Assembly (NCBI GenBank): GCA_964649095.1
Contig: CAZYPH010000002.1
Location: 1 to 53,568, forward strand
Direction: 5' to 3'
Origin: CAZYPH01 sp964649095
GTDB lineage: Bacteria > Bdellovibrionota > UBA1018 > UBA923
Length of the DNA stretch: 53,568 nt
The notes below the pieces were generated by a model, which was given only the letters and a program-made list of their open reading frames with translations, searched no databases and was not told the DNA's origin. Shown here in pieces: positions 48,756 through 53,568 of this stretch; the stretch's first letter is position 1; each line of letters starts with the position of its first letter. The position numbers and the translations under genes were made by a program.

Positions 48756-51068
48756 ATGGCGACTGCGACAAAATCAAATCAAAAAAAATCAAAATCATCG
48801 GTAGAGTTTAAGCTCGAGTTAGTAGCACTGACGCTGCTAGTGACGGGTTTGGTAATGGGGCTTTCAACAGTAAGTTACCACTCAAGTGACGCTTCGTTTT
48901 TTCGCGCTAGTGCGCGGTCGGTGACGCAGAACTGGTTAGGGTATTTTGGGGCTACTATTAGTGAGGTCTTGCTACAGGCATTTGGTTTGGCTGCTTTTTT
49001 GCTGCCGCCCATGCTGTTTTTTATCGCATTTAGCATCAAAGATATCTCAACTCGCCTGGGTTTGAAGAAATTTGTTCTAAGGCTCTGCTCATCGGCGACT
49101 TTGAAAATTCTTTTGACGGCGGTTTCTGTGGGGTTATTGCTGCAGGTTTTTATACCGTCGCTGGTTTTTGGCGGTCGAGAGATGCGACTGTTTGGCTTAA
49201 TGGGGGCCGTTGCTACAAAATCGATTCAGGCAGTGATTGGTATTTGGGGACAGGCGTTGTTTTCGATATTTTCTTTGCTTGCGTTGTCGGTGGTGCACTT
49301 TCGTTGGTCGCCAGTGCGTTTGCTGCGTGTGGTGGTGAATCAATTGCTCAAAACCGGTCAATCAATCGGTAGGGGCGTTTGGGGGGCTGGTTTTGAATCT
49401 CTGCGTGTGCAGCGTGTGTTTGAAGATCAATTACAGAAAAAGTTCCAATCCTCTCAAAGTCGCGAGGAAAAAATACGGTCTGACATTGGCGCAACTTCAG
49501 AAGCCGCGCAGATTATAGAGCGATCTGTCGCACCGAAGTTGTTAGCTCCACGGCGTAGTACTCTAACTCAAGACAACGCTAAAAAAAGTAGTAGCGATAA
49601 AAGCCCAGTAGTTGCTGGATCTGCCACGTTGCCTAGTTTGGATTTTTTAGAGGACGCACCAGCACATGCCATCGCCATTGATAAACAGAAACTATTTGAG
49701 AATTCAAAAATACTCGAAAATAAACTGCGTGACTTTGGTATCGATGGCGAAATTACGGCTGTGATGCCTGGGCCTGTCATTACAATGTATGAGTTTCGGC
49801 CAGGGTCGGGGGTAAAAATTGCTCAAATTGCAGCTCTTGGTGACGATCTGTCGTTGGCACTCTCAGCGCAGAGCGTGCGCATTGTGGCGCCGATTCCAGG
49901 TAAATCGGTAGTAGGTATTGAAATTCCCAATGCAGAACGTGAGACCGTCTATTTAAAAGAGGTATTAAAAACAAACGCATTTGTCGAAAATCATGAGGGA
50001 ATTCCGATTGCTTTGGGAAAAGACATTTCGGGGGAACCCATTGTGAGCGATATTGCGCGCATGCCGCATCTCTTGGTTGCGGGGGCAAGTGGTAAGGGCA
50101 AGTCTGTTTTTATCAACTCTCTGATTGTGTCACTTCTATACAAATTTACCCCGCAAGAGTTGCGTTTGATTTTGGTAGATCCAAAGCAGGTGGAGTTAAA
50201 TCTGTACGACAACATTCCGCATCTATTATTGCCTGTCGTAGACGACCCCAAACAAGCTGCCAATGCATTGAAATGGACTTGTAATGAAATGGAACGACGT
50301 TACAAGATGCTGGCAAAATGTGGTGTGCGCAACATTCAGGGGTTTAATCAAAAGTTAGATAAAGAGGGTTCGGAGGCTATTCAGAAGCTGCTGAATAAAG
50401 AAGACGAAAATATATCTAGTAATACTAATATAGAAAAATTACCTATGATTTTGGTGGTCATTGATGAGTTTGCGGATTTAATGATGACGGCACCAAAAGA
50501 CATTGAAACCAGTGTGGCCCGTTTAGGGCAAAAGGCTCGTGCAGCCGGCATTCACGTTGTCATCGCAACACAGCGACCATCAGTTGATGTCATCACCGGT
50601 TTAATTAAAGCGAACTTGCCGTCGCGGGTGTCGTTTCAGGTGGCCTCGAAAATTGATTCACGCACTATTCTAGATGGCATGGGTGCTGAAAAATTACTGG
50701 GAATGGGGGATATGTTGTTTATTCCACCTGGCTCGTCGCGCGTTGTGCGTGTGCATGGCGCCTTTGTTCAGGAATCTGAGATTGTAAAAATTTGCGACCA
50801 CTGGCGCGCTCAAGGCACGCCGGATTACCGCAATGAGATTTTAACGGACACTTCAGATGATGCTCTGCGTGGTGGCGATGACGACGATAGTGATGTTTTG
50901 TATGATGAGGCCGTAGCGACGGTGCGTAGCATGGGTCATGCATCGGCCAGTATGTTGCAGCGGCGATTTAAAATCGGTTACAATCGTGCATCGCGTTTAG
51001 TGGATATGATGGAGCGCGAAAAAATTATTGGGCCATCGGACGGCGCGAAAGCTCGCATCGTGTTATAA
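48756..51068 (+). CDS. ftsK: DNA translocase FtsK
   Basis: 770 aa from the ATG at 48756, which has GGAAGGTG upstream; the open frame back to GTG 48675 is not needed. Four N-terminal membrane helices (LVALTLLVTGLVMGLSTVSY and three more) anchor it at the septum; then a linker, the alpha domain and the RecA-like motor with Walker A GASGKGKS near residue 441 and Walker B MILVVIDEFADLMM. The C-terminal gamma winged helix (RRFKIGYNRASRLVDMMERE) reads KOPS. Pumps the chromosome termini at division. Confidence 0.97.
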   Translation: MATATKSNQKKSKSSVEFKLELVALTLLVTGLVMGLSTVSYHSSDASFFRASARSVTQNWLGYFGATISEVLLQAFGLAAFLLPPMLFFIAFSIKDISTRLGLKKFVLRLCSSATLKILLTAVSVGLLLQVFIPSLVFGGREMRLFGLMGAVATKSIQAVIGIWGQALFSIFSLLALSVVHFRWSPVRLLRVVVNQLLKTGQSIGRGVWGAGFESLRVQRVFEDQLQKKFQSSQSREEKIRSDIGATSEAAQIIERSVAPKLLAPRRSTLTQDNAKKSSSDKSPVVAGSATLPSLDFLEDAPAHAIAIDKQKLFENSKILENKLRDFGIDGEITAVMPGPVITMYEFRPGSGVKIAQIAALGDDLSLALSAQSVRIVAPIPGKSVVGIEIPNAERETVYLKEVLKTNAFVENHEGIPIALGKDISGEPIVSDIARMPHLLVAGASGKGKSVFINSLIVSLLYKFTPQELRLILVDPKQVELNLYDNIPHLLLPVVDDPKQAANALKWTCNEMERRYKMLAKCGVRNIQGFNQKLDKEGSEAIQKLLNKEDENISSNTNIEKLPMILVVIDEFADLMMTAPKDIETSVARLGQKARAAGIHVVIATQRPSVDVITGLIKANLPSRVSFQVASKIDSRTILDGMGAEKLLGMGDMLFIPPGSSRVVRVHGAFVQESEIVKICDHWRAQGTPDYRNEILTDTSDDALRGGDDDDSDVLYDEAVATVRSMGHASASMLQRRFKIGYNRASRLVDMMEREKIIGPSDGAKARIVL

Positions 51069-51190
51069 AAATCTCTACATTGATGCGTGTAGCCGCGGCA
51101 TTCACAATTTACAATTGCTTGAGAATCTTTCACGATCTTCACAGTCACAACATGCAAGTACGCAGGTTGTAATAACTGGGGGAGCATCGG

Positions 51191-51979
51191 ATGGTTCATA
51201 AAACAGACACAGCTATTTCAAAGAATTCTAAAAATATATTTAATTTTGCTAATATAATTACAACAATTTTTTTGTTCCTGTTTGTTGTCCTGGCTCAGGC
51301 GCAGAATACACCCTACCCTTATAGTAGTACATTACGCCGCATAGTAGATGGCGATACGATTCATGTTAATGTTTCGAATACCGCTTATAAAAAAATCAGA
51401 ATGACCAATATGGATACGGCAGAATTGCATTTTCCGGATGGTCGCGGACGCACTGTTGCCCAGCCTGTTTGGGGTGAACGTGCTACTCAAAAACTAACAG
51501 AACTCATGTCGGCGCCGAATATTAGTAGTGATGGTTTGGTGTGGATCGACGATCACGGTTTAGACAAGTACGGCCGTACTTTAGGTGTTGTGATGTTAAA
51601 AATGGCTAACGGCCAATTTTTTGATGTGAATTTGGCAATGGTGGCCACTGGGTCTGCGCACCCTTATTTTATTTGTACAGGTCCTGATTGTAACGAAACG
51701 TATTTAGCACGTCGTCGTATTATGCAATATGTTGAAGCGTGTGAGTCGGCAAAGGCTGAGCAGTTGGGTGTGCACCATCCGACACAAGGTCTTGCTGAGT
51801 TGCCATTTGAATTTCGCGCCAGAATGTCGCGCACACGACCTTCACGTTTCGTTGCCGATGTCACAACAAGACAAGTAATGGCACCGAGCGAATATCGTCG
51901 TATTGATGTTTGTAAACGTATTTTCTTCAATACACGCGAAGATGCTGTGCGTGCGGGTTTTGATGTATCTAGATTATAA
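51191..51979 (+). CDS. Secreted SNase-like (thermonuclease) nuclease
   Basis: 262 aa. N-terminal membrane or signal segment (IITTIFLFLFVVLAQAQ), then a staphylococcal-nuclease OB-fold domain: LRRIVDGDTIHVNV, the catalytic IRMTNMDTAELHF (Arg, Asp, Glu) and LDKYGRTLGVVML with the second catalytic Arg. These residues match SNase R35, E43 and R87. Cuts DNA or RNA in a Ca-dependent manner, in the periplasm or outside, which would suit degradation of prey or environmental nucleic acid. GGGGGAG precedes the ATG. The C-terminal ~100 residues are unassigned. Confidence 0.88.
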   Translation: MVHKTDTAISKNSKNIFNFANIITTIFLFLFVVLAQAQNTPYPYSSTLRRIVDGDTIHVNVSNTAYKKIRMTNMDTAELHFPDGRGRTVAQPVWGERATQKLTELMSAPNISSDGLVWIDDHGLDKYGRTLGVVMLKMANGQFFDVNLAMVATGSAHPYFICTGPDCNETYLARRRIMQYVEACESAKAEQLGVHHPTQGLAELPFEFRARMSRTRPSRFVADVTTRQVMAPSEYRRIDVCKRIFFNTREDAVRAGFDVSRL

Positions 51980-51983
51980 TATA

Positions 51984-52865
51984 TTACTTAGAGTTTAAGA
52001 TGAATTCAAACAGCTGCTCAACCTCTTGTAGCTTGGGCAGCTGTGTTGCATTGGGTAGTTCTGGAGTAACAACCGGGATATGCCTCTCTAAACCAGCATA
52101 AGTACCAAGAGAGCCGGGAAAGGCGCCTAAGTACGTCACCGGTAATGGACTTTTCTGTTTCGGAAATTCAATGGGCCCATCGCGGTCTACTAAACAATAC
52201 GGTGCATGCACGCTGACGATAAGATCGGGTTTAAAGTCGGCGATGATATTTTGTACAAAGACTGTTTCTTTTTCGCTGGCGGCTTGTTCGCCAGGGTAGC
52301 GGCGTTTATCGGATTTGGCCTTTGTGCGCCAGTAAGTCAGTGCATTTTTAGACCACTCTTTGGTATCAAAGTTACGATTGAGATCGACACCACGGCTATT
52401 GGTTCGGGTGCGTGGGGTGACGGAAAAGCCATCGGGATTTACAAGCGGAATAAACAAATAGTTGCGGCCGATGACATTGGGTTTAGATTTATTTTTTTCT
52501 ATATAATCTAACCAACGAAACACTGTGGAGACCGATGATATTTCATCACCATGCAGAGCGCCCAAAATAATAATTTTTTGGTACGTTGGTTTTGCTAATT
52601 TAGTTTGGGTGAGGTCGAGCGACAGTGTGGGGATAACTCTGTTTTGTGTCGACAATTGACTACCTTGCCAAGGGCGAGCAACACACAGTTTGTAATCCAC
52701 CGAACGTAAATGTTTCGATAGATACAGGCACCAGCTGTTAATGTCAGTAAAGTGGTTCGCAATGGTTGGCGTTTTGCTGGCAGAAGCCGTAGTAAGCCCT
52801 AGAAGAGCTAGTGAGAGTGCGGATGTAATGCGTTTCAAAGCTGTCGGTGTCGCTGATGTTGGCAT
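51984..52865 (-). CDS. M14-family zinc carboxypeptidase
   Basis: 293 aa from the ATG at 52865; an upstream extension to 52973 would overlap the divergent globin gene, so the inner start is preferred. Signal peptide (KRITSALSLALLGLTTASAS). Zinc ligands: ILGALHGDEIS (H-x2-E), then NPDGF, RGVDLNRNFDT (substrate Arg region) and LIVSVHAPYC (third His). Resembles MpaA/murein-tripeptide amidase and related M14 enzymes, and so may trim peptidoglycan peptides in the periplasm. Converges with the nuclease gene (4 bp between). Confidence 0.88.
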   Translation of the reverse strand: MPTSATPTALKRITSALSLALLGLTTASASKTPTIANHFTDINSWCLYLSKHLRSVDYKLCVARPWQGSQLSTQNRVIPTLSLDLTQTKLAKPTYQKIIILGALHGDEISSVSTVFRWLDYIEKNKSKPNVIGRNYLFIPLVNPDGFSVTPRTRTNSRGVDLNRNFDTKEWSKNALTYWRTKAKSDKRRYPGEQAASEKETVFVQNIIADFKPDLIVSVHAPYCLVDRDGPIEFPKQKSPLPVTYLGAFPGSLGTYAGLERHIPVVTPELPNATQLPKLQEVEQLFEFILNSK

Positions 52866-52949
52866 ATTAAAATTAAGGGTGCCATGATACTTCGAAAATG
52901 TCAGCGGACATGGATTTGAAAGATTTGAAAAATCTGGAATCAGACAAAA

Positions 52950-53348
52950 ATGCAATTTACAGAAATTAAACAAAATCTATTGAAGTGGTTTGAGTCGCTT
53001 GGGTCAGACTTTTCGGAGCGTGAAGCGGCATTGAATAAGTTAGTGCTGCACTTTTATACAAAAATGGAATCCGACGTGATGGTGGGTTTCTTTTTTACGG
53101 GTAGAGATCTAGCGAAAGTAGCCGGTCAGCAGTCGCAGTTCATGCTGTATGCCCTGGGCTTAAAAGCCCAGTATCAGGGGCGTGGGCCCGGCTCTGCACA
53201 CACCGCATTACCACCTATTTTAGTGGGCCACTTTAATCGACGGCTGCAGATTTTGCAGGAAACGCTAACAGAAGCCGGTTTGGAGCCGGCTGTCGTGAAT
53301 AGTTTTGTGGCTTTTGAGAATAGCTTCCGAAATGTGGTTATCAGCTAA
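52950..53348 (+). CDS. Truncated haemoglobin, group 1-like
   Basis: 132 aa. Globin-fold pattern: helix B/E region FYTKMESDVMVGFFFTGRD, then LYALGLKAQYQGRGPGSAHTALPP with the proximal His in SAHTALPPILVGHF, and a C-terminal helix (VNSFVAFENSFRNVV). Binds haem and O2 or NO; proposed roles are NO/redox handling. Divergent from the carboxypeptidase, 84 bp between starts, and upstream of the tRNA gene. No clear ribosome site for the ATG at 52950. A two-over-two rather than full globin length. Confidence 0.8.
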   Translation: MQFTEIKQNLLKWFESLGSDFSEREAALNKLVLHFYTKMESDVMVGFFFTGRDLAKVAGQQSQFMLYALGLKAQYQGRGPGSAHTALPPILVGHFNRRLQILQETLTEAGLEPAVVNSFVAFENSFRNVVIS

Positions 53349-53356
53349 AAAAGCCT

Positions 53357-53385
53357 TTGCAAAATAGCTTAGAAACCAATACAAG
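53357..53385 (+). promoter_or_regulatory. Promoter of tRNA-Val
   Basis: TTGCAA (53357-53362), 17-bp spacer, TACAAG (53380-53385), putting transcription start about 53392, some 15 nt before the mature tRNA. Confidence 0.45.
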
Positions 53386-53406
53386 TTCGTTTATCACACC
53401 ACATTT

Positions 53407-53482
53407 GGGAACATAGCTCAGCTGGGAGAGCGACGCCCTTACAAGGCGTAGGTCACAGGTTCGATCCCTGTTGTTCCCACCA
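53407..53482 (+). tRNA. tRNA-Val (anticodon TAC)
   Basis: Cloverleaf of 76 nt: acceptor GGGAACA pairs with TGTTCCC, then discriminator A and encoded CCA (53480-53482). D-arm GCTCAGCTGGGAGAGC, anticodon stem CGCCC/GGGCG-like with loop containing TAC, T-arm ACAGG-TTCGATC-CCTGT. A run of seven T follows at once, likely the terminator. Confidence 0.97.
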
Positions 53483-53568
53483 TTTTTTTAATCAACACAC
53501 TTCGGCTCTTCTCGGCTCTTCTCACTAGACAGTGGGTAAATCAAAAAAAGTTATTAAAAATAAGAATT

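Noticed and set aside
48187..51190. A dif recombination site next to ftsK
   Set aside because: No sequence resembling the XerCD core (e.g. TTATGTTAAAT) was seen.
1..53568. CRISPR arrays, transposases or prophage genes
   Set aside because: No regularly spaced repeats, no Cas proteins, no DDE or integrase motifs; the repeat elements are non-coding.

Overview
The window reads as a chromosomal segment of a Gram-negative, Bdellovibrio-like bacterium (Bdellovibrionota or a related delta-type lineage). This rests on an envelope with outer-membrane barrels, a Myxococcus/Bdellovibrio-style gliding-type trans-envelope cluster, class IVb (Flp/Tad-like) prepilins, a delta-type Cys-rich zinc-ribbon protein beside carB/greA, and moderate GC with frequent TTG/GTG starts. 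Taxonomy is inferred from gene content only. A 100-N run flanked by an exact 55-bp duplication shows a draft assembly scaffolded from short-read contigs.

Layout. 1-3.5 kb: 5' end of alaS, recA with its terminator, and a large membrane glycosyltransferase. 3.6-5.2 kb: a DUF4143-type ATPase convergent with pgpA. 5.3-10.7 kb: a protein with a RelA/SpoT-like C-terminal half, then an overlapping pair that together resembles a multi-cofactor flavin/iron-sulfur oxidoreductase, then an alpha/beta hydrolase. 10.7-19.4 kb: an outer-membrane protein followed by a mobile-type repeat, then the minus-strand run (240-aa membrane protein)-carB-zinc ribbon-greA-recG. 19.5-28.3 kb: surface glycan and pilus genes: two GT4 glycosyltransferases around a UDP-glucuronate decarboxylase, a PfkB sugar kinase, a four-gene prepilin cluster, a SPOR protein, and a split mannose-1-phosphate guanylyltransferase/cupin pair. 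28.3-32.3 kb: a cyclic-nucleotide-binding protein and an arsR-feoA-feoB operon with a legible promoter/operator, divergent from a tiny membrane-protein gene preceded by a perfect sigma-54 promoter motif.

32.3-43.5 kb is the most coherent accessory block: two secreted Cys-rich proteins, then an outer-membrane barrel, two repeat/TPR-like proteins, a small secreted protein, a TonB/AgmX-like transducer, ExbB/TolQ, ExbD/TolR and a lipoprotein, ending at a strong terminator. It looks like a proton-motive-force-driven envelope machine of the Glt/Agl type. 43.7-46.2 kb holds a parA-parB pair (parA split only by the assembly gap) with an intergenic region full of repeats, one of which belongs to the same ~105-bp family as the element at 10.8 kb. 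46.3-53.5 kb: a PilZ-like protein, a strongly translated porin, ftsK, a secreted SNase-like nuclease, an M14 carboxypeptidase, a truncated haemoglobin and tRNA-Val(TAC).

Most notable observations: the two ~105-bp elements with conserved ends and a compensating central hairpin; the sigma-54-driven 25-codon ORF; the arsR-feoAB circuit with a complete alpha-5 metal site; the overlapping oxidoreductase pair; the three E5 prepilin motifs; and a promoter implying a leaderless SPOR mRNA.
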